A DNA stretch of 64,000 bases from Prevotella sp. E13-27 (GTDB taxonomy: Bacteria > Bacteroidota > Bacteroidia > Bacteroidales > Bacteroidaceae): positions 1,798,001-1,862,000 of the forward strand of contig NZ_JALPSC010000001.1 in assembly GCF_023217965.1 (NCBI RefSeq). The letters run 5' to 3'. Position 1 is the stretch's first letter. Each line of letters begins with the position of its first letter. Of this stretch, positions 7,146 through 16,664 are shown in pieces. The notes beneath the pieces are model-generated. The model saw only the letters and a list, made by a program, of their open reading frames with translations, did not search any database and had not been told where the DNA came from. Made by a program: the position numbers and the translations under genes.

Positions 7146-8924
7146 ATGGCAAAGAAGAAGATTAAGTTTAGTCTTGTCTACCGCGATATGTGGCAGTCGA
7201 GTGGTAAGTTTCAGCCACGTAAAGACCAGTTGGAGCGCATAGCACCTGTGATTATTGATATGGGCTGCTTCGCCCGTGTTGAGACCAATGGTGGCGCTTT
7301 TGAGCAGGTAAACCTCATGGCAGGCGAGAATCCTAACGATGCAGTTCGTGCTTTCTGTAAACCGTTTAACGAGGTGGGCATCCAGACCCACATGCTCGAT
7401 CGTGGCTTGAATGCATTGCGCATGTATCCTGTACCTGATGATGTTCGTGAGCTGATGTATAAGGTTAAGCATGCTCAAGGTGTGGACATTCCACGTATCT
7501 TCTGCGGTTTGAATGACACACGTAACATTATTCCTTCAATCAAATGGGCCAAGGCTGCCGGCATGATTCCACAGGCAACACTGTGTATTACCACATCTCC
7601 AGTACACACTGTAGACTACTATTCTAACATTGCTGATGAGGTTATTGCTGCTGGTGCCGAAGAAATCTGTCTTAAGGATATGGCAGGTATAGGTCAGCCA
7701 GCTATGCTCGGTGCTCTTACCAAGGCCATAAAGACAAAACATCCTGATATCCTTATCCAGTATCATGGTCATTCAGGTCCAGGTCTGAGCATGGCATCTA
7801 TCCTTGAGGTGTGTAACAATGGTGCCGACATCATTGATACAGCCATTGAACCACTTTCTTGGGGTAAGGTTCATCCAGACATCATCTCTGTACAGTCAAT
7901 GCTGAAGAACGAGGGCTTTGAGGTGGAGGATATCAACATGAATGCCTATATGCAGGCTCGTACCCTCACCCAGGAATTCATTGATGACTGGCTAGGCTAC
8001 TTCATCAATCCTGCTAACAAGCACATGTCTTCACTGCTACTCGGCTGTGGTCTCCCTGGTGGTATGATGGGTTCAATGATGGCAGACCTTGGCGGCATTC
8101 AGACCATGATTAACAAGCTGCGTGAAAAGAAAGGCGAGCCAGTGCTCACCATGGACGACATGCTCGTTAAACTGTTCAATGAGGTAGAGTATGTATGGCC
8201 ACGTGTGGGTTATCCCCCACTGGTGACACCATTCTCGCAATATACGAAGAACATCGCTCTTATGAACCTCCTCACCATGGAACAGGGTAAGGGACGCTAT
8301 GCTATGATGGACGATGCCATCTGGGGTATGATTCTTGGCAAGAGCGGAAAGATTCCAGGCACTATTGCTCCAGAGCTTGTTGAGCTTGCTCAGCAGCAGA
8401 AGCGTGAGTTCACTGATGTTGATCCTCACACCCTCATTCCTAACGCTCTCGACGGTTTCAAGAAAGAGATGGACGAGAACGGATGGGACTATGGTAAGGA
8501 CAATGAGGAGCTCTTTGAGCTCGCTATGCACCCAGAGCAGTACCGTCCGTTCAAAAGCGGTCAGGCTAAGAAGCAGTTCCTTGCTGACCTTCAGAAGGCC
8601 AAGGATGCTAAGCTCGGTGGTGGTAAGGTGTCTGCCGAAGAGATCGCGGCTCTGAAGCATGCTAAGGCTGATGCACTTGTATGTCCGTCTGCCGGTCAGA
8701 TTTTCTATGAGTTCAATGGTGATGGCGAGTGCGCTCCGTGTGTAGAGCCGTTCATCGGACAGACTTATAAGGAAGGTCAGACATTCTGCTACCTCGTAGA
8801 GAAGTGGGGCGAGATTGTTCCCATCCCAGCAGCTCTCGGCGGTAAGCTCGTTGACGTGCAGGCTAAGCAGGGCGCAAAGGTGCGCAAAGGTGACACTCTC
8901 GCATGGATAGAGCGTGAAAAGTAA
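7146..8924 (+). CDS. Biotin-dependent carboxyltransferase subunit (OadA/PycB-like) lacking its own biotinylation site
   Basis: A 592-residue cytoplasmic protein of the oxaloacetate decarboxylase alpha / pyruvate carboxylase B / 5S transcarboxylase family. The metal and catalytic residues are in place: Asp14 in YRDMWQS, Lys177 in CLKDMAG, and His207/His209 in YHGHSG. A barrel domain is followed by the conserved PLVTPFSQYT segment. The C-terminal biotinyl-like domain ends GKLVDVQAKQGAKVRKGD but lacks the usual AMKM lysine, so biotin must come from a separate carrier, which is not in this window. Whether it decarboxylates oxaloacetate or carboxylates pyruvate cannot be decided. The HD-domain gene follows after five bases. 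Confidence 0.88.
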   Translation: MAKKKIKFSLVYRDMWQSSGKFQPRKDQLERIAPVIIDMGCFARVETNGGAFEQVNLMAGENPNDAVRAFCKPFNEVGIQTHMLDRGLNALRMYPVPDDVRELMYKVKHAQGVDIPRIFCGLNDTRNIIPSIKWAKAAGMIPQATLCITTSPVHTVDYYSNIADEVIAAGAEEICLKDMAGIGQPAMLGALTKAIKTKHPDILIQYHGHSGPGLSMASILEVCNNGADIIDTAIEPLSWGKVHPDIISVQSMLKNEGFEVEDINMNAYMQARTLTQEFIDDWLGYFINPANKHMSSLLLGCGLPGGMMGSMMADLGGIQTMINKLREKKGEPVLTMDDMLVKLFNEVEYVWPRVGYPPLVTPFSQYTKNIALMNLLTMEQGKGRYAMMDDAIWGMILGKSGKIPGTIAPELVELAQQQKREFTDVDPHTLIPNALDGFKKEMDENGWDYGKDNEELFELAMHPEQYRPFKSGQAKKQFLADLQKAKDAKLGGGKVSAEEIAALKHAKADALVCPSAGQIFYEFNGDGECAPCVEPFIGQTYKEGQTFCYLVEKWGEIVPIPAALGGKLVDVQAKQGAKVRKGDTLAWIEREK

Positions 8925-8929
8925 TCCCA

Positions 8930-9469
8930 ATGGATTTTCAGAAAATCATAGATAAGTATTATACAGGCGACGATTCACTTCGTCGCCTGTTAATGCTTCA
9001 TTCCCGACAGGTGACAGACCGTTGTCTGTCAGTGTGTGACCGCCATCCTGAGCTGAAACTTGACCGTCAGTTTTTGGAGGAGGCAGCCATGCTACACGAC
9101 ATAGGCATTCGTTGGTGTCATGCGCCTAGCATCTTCTGTGAGGGAAGCGAACCGTATATCTGTCATGGTGTTATTGGTGGAAAACTGCTTCGCGACGAAG
9201 GCTTTGTGCGTCATGCACAGGTGTGTGAGCGTCACACAGGTACGGGGCTTACAAGAGAACAGATAGAACGTCAGCAATTGCCGCTGCCTGTTGATGGCTG
9301 TTATGAGCCGCAGGAACTCGAGGAAAAACTAATCTGCTATGCCGATAAGTTCTATTCCAAGTCGCGTCCAGACCGAGTGTTCACAGTCCTTGAGGCAGCG
9401 CAGAGCTTAGAGAAATTCGGTTCCGAAGGAGTAAAGAAATTCCTTGCATGGGCTGAAATGTTTGAATGA
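8930..9469 (+). CDS. HD-domain phosphohydrolase-like protein
   Basis: A 179-residue cytoplasmic protein with the HD metal-binding signature: His20 in LHSRQV, the pair in LHDIGI (about residues 55-60), His in ICHGVIGG and a downstream Asp in CYADKFYSK. Bacteroidetes proteins of this size are annotated as HD-domain proteins of unknown substrate. It starts five bases behind the carboxyltransferase gene and its stop codon lies in the loop of the following terminator hairpin. Confidence 0.85.
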   Translation: MDFQKIIDKYYTGDDSLRRLLMLHSRQVTDRCLSVCDRHPELKLDRQFLEEAAMLHDIGIRWCHAPSIFCEGSEPYICHGVIGGKLLRDEGFVRHAQVCERHTGTGLTREQIERQQLPLPVDGCYEPQELEEKLICYADKFYSKSRPDRVFTVLEAAQSLEKFGSEGVKKFLAWAEMFE

Positions 9470-9484
9470 CATTTCAGCCTTTTC
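9451..9484 (+). terminator. Intrinsic terminator overlapping the end of the HD gene
   Basis: GGCTGAAATG (9451-9460) pairs perfectly with CATTTCAGCC (9470-9479) around a nine-base loop, followed by TTTTCTGTT. The left arm is inside the coding sequence. Confidence 0.85.
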
Positions 9485-9550
9485 TGTTAATTAATGTAGA
9501 GCAAAAGAAAAATATCCATTTCTGTTTATCCGTTCTTCATTAAAAAATCG

Positions 9551-9558
9551 TAATTTTG
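9551..9558 (+). promoter_or_regulatory. -7 box directly in front of lptD
   Basis: TAATTTTG lies five bases before the GTG start at 9564. With the usual spacing, transcription would begin at about 9562, so the message would be nearly leaderless, or the real start is the ATG at 9591. Confidence 0.55.
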
Positions 9559-9563
9559 CAGTC

Positions 9564-12518
9564 GTGAAACGAAAATCGGTCATATTTTTGATGCTCTCTG
9601 CGTTCATCCTGTTGATGGCTCAGGGTTATCAGAATTCGCTATATATGAGTTCCAATGTTGGGATGCAGAAAGAATGGCATGGGGATAGTATCGATAATGA
9701 CACTATTCTCGAGTCAAGTGATTCTGCTTCTCTTCGTACATATATGACGGATTCTGTTGCTGCCGATTCTCTTATATCTGATTCTCTTATTTCCGACACC
9801 CTCTTTGGTGATTCCCTTTCTACGGACTCATCTCGTATTTCGATGATACCTACGGACTCACTTGAGCGTGCCATCTGGGAACATAACAAAGCTGTTGATG
9901 ACTCACTACGTGCCGACAGCCTTAACCGTCAGCGCAAGAACGGAATAGATTCTCCTGTGACATTCTCTGCCAATGACTCGCTTATCTATGAGGCAGGCTC
10001 TGGCATGGCTTTCCTCTATGGTTCTTCGAACGTGAAATATCAGAACATGGACCTCCAGAGTGACCGCATATATATGCAGCTTGACTCGTCGCTTGTCCAT
10101 GCTACTGGCTCGCGCGATACGGCTACTAACGAGATGATAGGCATGCCGGTGTTCAAGATGGGTAGCGATACCTACGAGAGCGATACCATGGCGTTCAACT
10201 TCAAGACGAAGCGCGGACTTATCCAGCAAGTATATACCGAACAGCAAGATGGCTTCCTCACGAGTGAGTTGTCTAAGCGTGGTGCTAACGGTGAACTGTT
10301 CCTACGTCATGGACGCTATACCACTTGCGATGAACCTCATCCCGATTTCTATCTGGCGCTCTCGAGAGCGAAGGTGCGTCCTGGCAAGGACGTAATCTTC
10401 GGTCCTGCATATATGGTTGTTTGCGACGTGCCAGTGCCATTGGCGGTGCCTTATGGCTTCTTCCCTTTCACAAAGAGCTATAGCAGTGGCTTTATCATGC
10501 CAACCTATGGTGACGAGACTGAGCGTGGCTTCTATCTGCGCGATGGCGGCTATTATTTTGCTATCAGTGACCTTATGGATTTGAAGCTTCTTGGTGAGAT
10601 CTATACAAAGGGCTCGTGGGGCGTGTCTGCTGCTACAAACTACAGGAAACGCTATAAGTATAGCGGATCGTTCTTTGGCAGTTTCCAGAACACCATCAAC
10701 GGCGAGAAGAACATGCCTGACTATTCTAAGCAGACTAGCTTTAAGATTCAGTGGAGCCATCGTCAGGATGCTAAAGCCAATCCGTACTCGAACCTCTCGG
10801 CAAGCGTGAACTTCGCTACGACAAGCTATGAGCGTAATAACTTGAACTCGATGTATAACCCACAGGCGTTGACGCAGAGCACGCGAACTTCTTCCGTGTC
10901 CTACAGCACTGGCTTTTCGAGCATCGGACTGAACCTCTCTACAACGATGAACCTTTCGCAGAATATGCGTGACTCAACTATTTCTGTGACATTTCCTGAT
11001 TTGAATATCAGTATCTCGCGTTTCTATCCGTTCAAACGCAAGAAACTTGTCGGAAAACAGAAGTGGTATGAGAAACTGTCGATGAGTTATACAGGACATT
11101 TCAGCAACTCCATATCAACAAAGGAAGATAAGCTTATGCACAGCAGTCTGGCGCGTGACTGGCAGAACGGCATGCAGCACAGCATTCCTATCAGTGGAAA
11201 CTTCTCGCTGTTCAACTATATCAATATCAACCCATCGTTTAACTTCACCGACCGTACTTATTCACGCAAGGTGATGCGCAGTTGGGATACCTCTTCCCAG
11301 AAGGAGTTATGCGATACTGTTAGTGGCTTTTACAATGTTTATAACTGGAACTTGTCGCTCTCTGCATCGACAAAGCTCTACGGCTTTTATATTCCGTCGC
11401 GTAAACTCTTCGGTGATAAGATTCAGGCTATACGCCACGTGCTTACACCACAGATTAGCTTCAGCTATGCTCCAGACTTCAGCGCTTCACGTTATGGTTA
11501 CTATGAGAGTTATCAGAAGACCGATTCGAAAGGTAATGTGAGCCTTGTTGAGTATTCACCTTACCAAGGACAGCTCTATGGAGTGCCAGGCAAAGGTAAG
11601 ACGGGAAGCATCTCGTTTGATTTGTCAAACAATGTAGAGATGAAGATTAAGAGCGACAATGATTCTACAGGCTTCAAGAAAATAAGCATCCTTGATGAGC
11701 TTGGAGCTTCTATGTCCTATAATATGGCTGCTAAGGTCCGTCCGTGGAGTGATCTAAGCCTCCGTCTGCGACTGAAGCTGACTAAGAGCTACACATTCAA
11801 CCTTAATGCCATCTTCGCGAGCTATGTATATGAAGCTGACTCAGTGGGTGCTACTCCTCGCATAAGTGAGCATACCACATATTGGGAACAGGGCAAGATA
11901 GGTCGTTTCCAGGGCATGTCGCAAAATCTGTCCTACACTATCAATAACGAGAAGGTGGCAAAACTCTTCAAGTGGCTGAAGGGCGACAGACCGAAGAAAA
12001 ACGATGATGACGAGACGAAGATTGATGACCCGCTGGAGAACGAGACTGAGACAAACATCGACAAGGATCTCGATGCAGGTCGTCATGGCGCGAAGAAACG
12101 CGACGCAGGTATGGCTGAGACCGATGACGACGGATATATGAAGTTCTCGCTGCCTTGGTCTCTCAGCTTCGGTTATGGTATCACTATGCGTGAGAATACC
12201 GATGTGAAGAAGTTCAACTATTCAACTATGCGCTACCCATATAAGTTCACCCAGAACCTGAACGTTAGCGGTAATGTTAGAATCAGTGACGGATGGAATA
12301 TATCGTTCTCGTCAGGCTACGACTTCGAGAACAAGAAGGTGTCTATGACCACAGCATCGCTGTCACGTGACCTCCATTGCTTCAATATGTCATGCTCGGT
12401 GGTGCTCACTCCATATACTAGCTATAACTTCTCGTTCCGATGCAACGCTGCTACACTGACAGATGCTCTGAAGTACGACAAACGCAGTAGCTATTCTAAC
12501 TCTGTGCAGTGGTATTAA
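9564..12518 (+). CDS. lptD: LPS-assembly outer-membrane protein LptD (Bacteroidetes type)
   Basis: LptD forms, with LptE, the outer-membrane channel that inserts lipopolysaccharide. The 984-residue protein has a signal-like hydrophobic start, an Asp/Ser-Leu-rich repeat stretch (about residues 50-125, repeated DSL units), an OstA-type beta-jellyroll segment (SANDSLIYEAGSGMAFLYGS, YTTCDEPHPDFYL) and a long C-terminal beta-barrel with alternating aromatic residues. The GTG at 9564 gives a complete basic-plus-hydrophobic signal (VKRKSVIFLMLSAFILL); the ATG at 9591 would remove its basic part. An acidic/basic linker at about residues 808-850 (KKNDDDETK) is likely a barrel loop. hflX follows after 25 bases. 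Confidence 0.85.
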   Translation: MKRKSVIFLMLSAFILLMAQGYQNSLYMSSNVGMQKEWHGDSIDNDTILESSDSASLRTYMTDSVAADSLISDSLISDTLFGDSLSTDSSRISMIPTDSLERAIWEHNKAVDDSLRADSLNRQRKNGIDSPVTFSANDSLIYEAGSGMAFLYGSSNVKYQNMDLQSDRIYMQLDSSLVHATGSRDTATNEMIGMPVFKMGSDTYESDTMAFNFKTKRGLIQQVYTEQQDGFLTSELSKRGANGELFLRHGRYTTCDEPHPDFYLALSRAKVRPGKDVIFGPAYMVVCDVPVPLAVPYGFFPFTKSYSSGFIMPTYGDETERGFYLRDGGYYFAISDLMDLKLLGEIYTKGSWGVSAATNYRKRYKYSGSFFGSFQNTINGEKNMPDYSKQTSFKIQWSHRQDAKANPYSNLSASVNFATTSYERNNLNSMYNPQALTQSTRTSSVSYSTGFSSIGLNLSTTMNLSQNMRDSTISVTFPDLNISISRFYPFKRKKLVGKQKWYEKLSMSYTGHFSNSISTKEDKLMHSSLARDWQNGMQHSIPISGNFSLFNYININPSFNFTDRTYSRKVMRSWDTSSQKELCDTVSGFYNVYNWNLSLSASTKLYGFYIPSRKLFGDKIQAIRHVLTPQISFSYAPDFSASRYGYYESYQKTDSKGNVSLVEYSPYQGQLYGVPGKGKTGSISFDLSNNVEMKIKSDNDSTGFKKISILDELGASMSYNMAAKVRPWSDLSLRLRLKLTKSYTFNLNAIFASYVYEADSVGATPRISEHTTYWEQGKIGRFQGMSQNLSYTINNEKVAKLFKWLKGDRPKKNDDDETKIDDPLENETETNIDKDLDAGRHGAKKRDAGMAETDDDGYMKFSLPWSLSFGYGITMRENTDVKKFNYSTMRYPYKFTQNLNVSGNVRISDGWNISFSSGYDFENKKVSMTTASLSRDLHCFNMSCSVVLTPYTSYNFSFRCNAATLTDALKYDKRSSYSNSVQWY

Positions 12519-12543
12519 GTAATTGAGAATTGAAAAATAAGAG

Positions 12544-13854
12544 ATGAAAGAATTTGTAATATCAGAGGCTAAGGCTGAAACGGCTGTTCTCGTGGCTCTT
12601 GTCACTAAGGAGCAGGACGAAGTGAAGACCAAGGAATATCTGGACGAACTGGAGTTCCTTGCCGATACAGCCGGTGCCCGTACTATAAAGCGTTTCACAC
12701 AGAAGGTGGCAGGACCCAGTCAGGTCACTTATGTGGGCAGTGGTAAGCTACAGGAGATAAAAGAATTTATTAAGCAGTGCGATGATGCTTATGATGCTTG
12801 GCTCGATGAGCAAGATGCTTTCATAGCCGATGATGAGCGCGTGGGTGCGCCTGACCGTGTGGGTATGGTCATCTTTGATGATGAACTGTCGGCCAAGCAG
12901 ATCCGTAACATTGAGAAGGAACTGCAGGTGAAGATTCTCGACCGCACCTCGCTCATTCTTGATATCTTCGCTATGCGCGCTCAGACGGCGGAGGCAAAGG
13001 CACAGGTAGAACTGGCTCAGCACCGTTATATGCTGCCTCGTCTGCAACGCCTGTGGACACACCTTGAACGACAGGGCGGTGGCTCTGGCTCAGGTGGCGG
13101 AAAGGGAAGTGTAGGTCTGCGCGGACCTGGTGAGACCCAGCTTGAGATGGACCGCCGTATCATCCTGCAGCGCATAACCCTGTTGAAACAGCGTCTTGCA
13201 GAGATTGACAAGCAGAAGACCACTCAGCGTAAGAACCGCGGCAGACTCATCCGCGTGGCACTCGTTGGCTATACCAACGTGGGTAAGTCAACAATGATGA
13301 ACCTTCTTTCCAAGAGTGACGTGTTTGCAGAGAATAAGCTCTTCGCTACGCTCGACACTACAGTTCGTAAGATGACCATAGACAATTTGCCGTTCCTTTT
13401 GGCTGATACCGTTGGCTTCATCCGTAAGTTGCCCAGCGACCTTGTTGAGTCGTTCAAGTCAACACTTGATGAGGTGCGCGAGGCAGACATGCTTGTCCAT
13501 GTCGTTGATATCTCTCATCCCGACTTCGAGGAACAGGTGCGTGTCGTTGACCAGACCCTTAGCGAGTTGGGTTGTGCAGAGACACCGCGCCTTATGGTCT
13601 TCAATAAGATTGATGCTTATCACTGGACACCGCAGGACGAGGACGACCTCACCCCGCCTAAGCGTGAGAATATCTCTCTTGCCGACCTTGAGAAGACATG
13701 GATGGCAAAGATGCAGGGCGATTGTCTGTTCATCTCGGCGCGTGAGAAACAGAATATCGACGTGCTTCGCACTGTACTATATAATAAGGTGCGTGAGCTC
13801 CATGTGCAGAAATATCCGTATAACGATTTTTTATATAACATTGAGGAGGCTTGA
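12544..13854 (+). CDS. hflX: GTPase HflX
   Basis: HflX is a ribosome-splitting GTPase that rescues stalled ribosomes. The 436-residue protein has the N-terminal HflX domain, the Gly/Ser-rich linker GGGSGSGGGKGSVGLRGPGETQLE that marks the family (given here in part), and a G domain with G1 GYTNVGKST, G3 DTVGFIRKLP and G4 NKID. Length is typical. Its stop overlaps the region just before the DUF4954 start. Confidence 0.96.
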   Translation: MKEFVISEAKAETAVLVALVTKEQDEVKTKEYLDELEFLADTAGARTIKRFTQKVAGPSQVTYVGSGKLQEIKEFIKQCDDAYDAWLDEQDAFIADDERVGAPDRVGMVIFDDELSAKQIRNIEKELQVKILDRTSLILDIFAMRAQTAEAKAQVELAQHRYMLPRLQRLWTHLERQGGGSGSGGGKGSVGLRGPGETQLEMDRRIILQRITLLKQRLAEIDKQKTTQRKNRGRLIRVALVGYTNVGKSTMMNLLSKSDVFAENKLFATLDTTVRKMTIDNLPFLLADTVGFIRKLPSDLVESFKSTLDEVREADMLVHVVDISHPDFEEQVRVVDQTLSELGCAETPRLMVFNKIDAYHWTPQDEDDLTPPKRENISLADLEKTWMAKMQGDCLFISAREKQNIDVLRTVLYNKVRELHVQKYPYNDFLYNIEEA

Positions 13855-13856
13855 TT

Positions 13857-15707
13857 ATGAATTACAGACAGCTCACAGAAAATGAAATCAGCGTGCTTGA
13901 ACAGAATGGATGTTGGGCAGAAGACTGGTCACGAGTAGAGGTTGCGGAGAACTTCCGTCCTTACAATTTCCACCGTGTAGTGCTATATGGGGACATACGC
14001 CTTGGCTATTTCGATAAAAGTATCGAAGTGAGCAAGGACTTCTTCAAACATTCTGGCATTAATGATGCCACGTTGCGTAACGTCACGGTTGGCAACAACT
14101 GTTTGATAGAGAAGGTCGGTAACTTCATCAATAACTATACCATCGGTGATGACTGCTATATATCCAACATCTCTACCATTGAGACTACCGAAGGTGCTAC
14201 CTATGGCTCAGGCTCTTCCATATCAGTACTGAACGAGATGGGTGATGGTAATGTGACGCTCTTCCGTGAACTGAACTCTCAGCTGGCCGCCTTCATGGTG
14301 AAGCATACTACTGATAAGGAACTGACGCGTCGCCTCAATGAACTTATCGATGATGAGGTACGTGTGTCAACCCCCGACCGCGGCATCATCGGCAATAATG
14401 TTAAGATTATAAATACTAAGGAGATTACCAACACCGTCATCAAGGGCGACTGCGAGATCAGTGGTGCAGCCCGCCTGTCTGAGTGTACTATTCTTAGTAG
14501 CGAGGATGCCAGCGTTTATATCGGCACTGGCGTCATCTGTGAGAACAGCATCATCTGTGACGGCTGCTCTATCAATAACTCCGTTAAGATGCAGGACTGC
14601 TTCGTGGGCGAGGCATGTCAGATCACCAACGGATTCACTGCAGAGGCAAGTCTTTTCTTTGCAAACTCGTTCATGGCAAACGGTGAGGCATGTGCTGCAT
14701 TCTGCGGACCGTTCTCTGCTTCTCACCACAAGTCAAGCCTGCTCATCGGTGGACAGTTCTCATTCTACAATGCTGGTTCAAACACCAATTTCTCTAACCA
14801 TGCCTACAAGATGGGACCTATGCACTACGGCACTCTGGAGCGTGGCACAAAGACAGCCTCTGGTTCCTATGTGCTCATGCCTGCCACCATCGGAGCATTC
14901 TCCGTGTGCTTCGGCAAGCTGATGCACCATCCTGACACTCGTTGTCTGCCGTTCTCATACCTCATTGCCTACGGCGAGACCATGTATCTTGTACCTGGTC
15001 GTAACATCACTACCGTTGGACTCTACCGTGATATTAAGAAATGGCCTAAGCGTGACAAGCGCTCTAAGCAGTCGAAGAAGTCAATCATCAACTTCGACTG
15101 GCTGTCACCGTTTACCGTTGGCGAGATCCTTCAGGGAATAAAGATTCTGGAGAATCTGCGCAATGCATCAGGTGATAATGTTACCACCTATAATTTCCAT
15201 GAATATGTTATCAACGCTTCTTCACTTAAGAAAGGACTGAAATACTATGACATAGCACTTCGCATCTATATGGGCGCTGTCTTGAAGCGTGCCCAGAAAG
15301 AAGGCTTCATCGGTGTTCCTCAGTCTGATGATGGTCAGGGACCATGGTGCGACCTCTCTGGCCTGCTGTTGCCAGAGAGCGAGGAACAGCGTCTTGTCAA
15401 CGATATCAAGAATGGTAATATTGACAACATCGGTGAAGTACTCGACCGCTTCGAAGAAATCGACAGACGTTATAGTGACTTCCGATGGGCATGGAGCTAT
15501 CAGCTCATCATGGACTACTATCATCTTAACTATCTCGATGAGGCTGCTTGCGAACGCATCCGCGAAGACTATGTACGTGCACGTCGTGCATGGATAGCCG
15601 AGATTCGCAAAGATGCAGAGAAGGAGTTCGCCATGGGCGATGTTGAGCAGGAGGTGTTCGACGACTTCATCTCGAAGCTCGATCATGAGATAGACTACGA
15701 GAATTGA
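13857..15707 (+). CDS. DUF4954 family protein (left-handed beta-helix)
   Basis: About 616 residues without signal peptide. The middle (residues 60-290) consists of hexapeptide-like turns (TVGNNCLIEKVGNF, TIGDDCYISNIS, IIGNNVKIINTK, VYIGTGVICENSIICDGC) typical of left-handed beta-helix acyltransferases or nucleotidyltransferase-like scaffolds; the C-terminal third is helical. This matches the DUF4954 family as I remember it; the reaction is unknown. I chose the ATG at 13857 because AGGAGG at 13844-13849 is spaced seven bases from it; a TTG at 13851 overlapping hflX is less likely. Confidence 0.8.
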   Translation: MNYRQLTENEISVLEQNGCWAEDWSRVEVAENFRPYNFHRVVLYGDIRLGYFDKSIEVSKDFFKHSGINDATLRNVTVGNNCLIEKVGNFINNYTIGDDCYISNISTIETTEGATYGSGSSISVLNEMGDGNVTLFRELNSQLAAFMVKHTTDKELTRRLNELIDDEVRVSTPDRGIIGNNVKIINTKEITNTVIKGDCEISGAARLSECTILSSEDASVYIGTGVICENSIICDGCSINNSVKMQDCFVGEACQITNGFTAEASLFFANSFMANGEACAAFCGPFSASHHKSSLLIGGQFSFYNAGSNTNFSNHAYKMGPMHYGTLERGTKTASGSYVLMPATIGAFSVCFGKLMHHPDTRCLPFSYLIAYGETMYLVPGRNITTVGLYRDIKKWPKRDKRSKQSKKSIINFDWLSPFTVGEILQGIKILENLRNASGDNVTTYNFHEYVINASSLKKGLKYYDIALRIYMGAVLKRAQKEGFIGVPQSDDGQGPWCDLSGLLLPESEEQRLVNDIKNGNIDNIGEVLDRFEEIDRRYSDFRWAWSYQLIMDYYHLNYLDEAACERIREDYVRARRAWIAEIRKDAEKEFAMGDVEQEVFDDFISKLDHEIDYEN

Positions 15708-15757
15708 TGATTTGATTGTTTTCAAATAATTATTTTCAACACAAAAAACATTAGATT

Positions 15758-16657
15758 ATGAAAAAGATTAGAGTAGCCGTAGTTGGTTACGGCAACATTG
15801 GACGCTATGCTCTCGAGGCTCTCGAGACAGCCCCCGACATGGAAGTGGCAGGCGTCGTGCGCCGTCAAGGTGCAGAGAACAAACCTCAGGAGCTGACAGA
15901 CTATGAGGTAGTGAAGGACATCCGCGAACTGAAAGATGTTGATGTAGCGATTCTTGCCACACCGACACGCTCTTGCGAGGAGTACGCTAAGCAGATTCTG
16001 CCACTCGGCATTAACACCGTTGACTCTTTCGACATACATACCCTTATCCGCGACTATCGTCGTAACCTCACCGAACTGAACAAGAAGACTGGTACAGTAA
16101 GTGTAATCGCTGCTGGTTGGGACCCAGGCTCTGACTCAGTGGTACGTACACTCATGCAGAGTCTAGCACCTAAGGGACTTAGCTACACCAACTTCGGTCC
16201 AGGCATGTCAATGGGACACAGCGTTTGCGTGCGCTCCAAGGCAGGCGTTAAGAATGCTTTGTCAATGACCATACCTCTCGGCGAGGGCATCCATCGTCGC
16301 ATGGTATATGTTGAGCTTGAGGATGGAGCAAGCCTCGATGAGGTTACGAAGGCTATCAAGGCAGACCCTTACTTTGCCAGCGACGAGACTCATGTGTTCC
16401 AGGTGGAGAGCGTTGACGATGTACGCGACATGGGCCATGGCGTAAACCTTGTTCGCAAGGGCGTTAGTGGTAAGACACAGAACCAACGTCTGGAGTTCAA
16501 CATGTCTATCAACAACCCAGCTCTTACTGGTCAGGTGCTTGTCAACGTAGCACGCGCCTCTATGCGTCAGCAGCCAGGCTGCTACACCATGATCGAGATA
16601 CCTGTCATAGATCTCCTTCCTGGTGACCGCGAAGAACTTATCTCTCATTTAGTATAA
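15758..16657 (+). CDS. ddh: meso-Diaminopimelate D-dehydrogenase
   Basis: Ddh makes meso-diaminopimelate from tetrahydrodipicolinate in one NADPH-dependent step, a shortcut of lysine and peptidoglycan synthesis. The 299-residue protein opens with an N-terminal Rossmann motif (RVAVVGYGNIGRYALEAL) and has the family segments IAAGWDPGSDSV and FGPGMSMGHS. Length matches the family. It is followed after seven bases by a secreted protein gene that is probably cotranscribed but functionally unrelated. Confidence 0.95.
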   Translation: MKKIRVAVVGYGNIGRYALEALETAPDMEVAGVVRRQGAENKPQELTDYEVVKDIRELKDVDVAILATPTRSCEEYAKQILPLGINTVDSFDIHTLIRDYRRNLTELNKKTGTVSVIAAGWDPGSDSVVRTLMQSLAPKGLSYTNFGPGMSMGHSVCVRSKAGVKNALSMTIPLGEGIHRRMVYVELEDGASLDEVTKAIKADPYFASDETHVFQVESVDDVRDMGHGVNLVRKGVSGKTQNQRLEFNMSINNPALTGQVLVNVARASMRQQPGCYTMIEIPVIDLLPGDREELISHLV

Positions 16658-16664
16658 TCTCGTT

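Noticed and set aside
8073..8930. 285-codon open frame antisense to the carboxyltransferase gene
   Set aside because: Low-complexity Leu/Ser-rich product, no start context, fully inside a clear gene.
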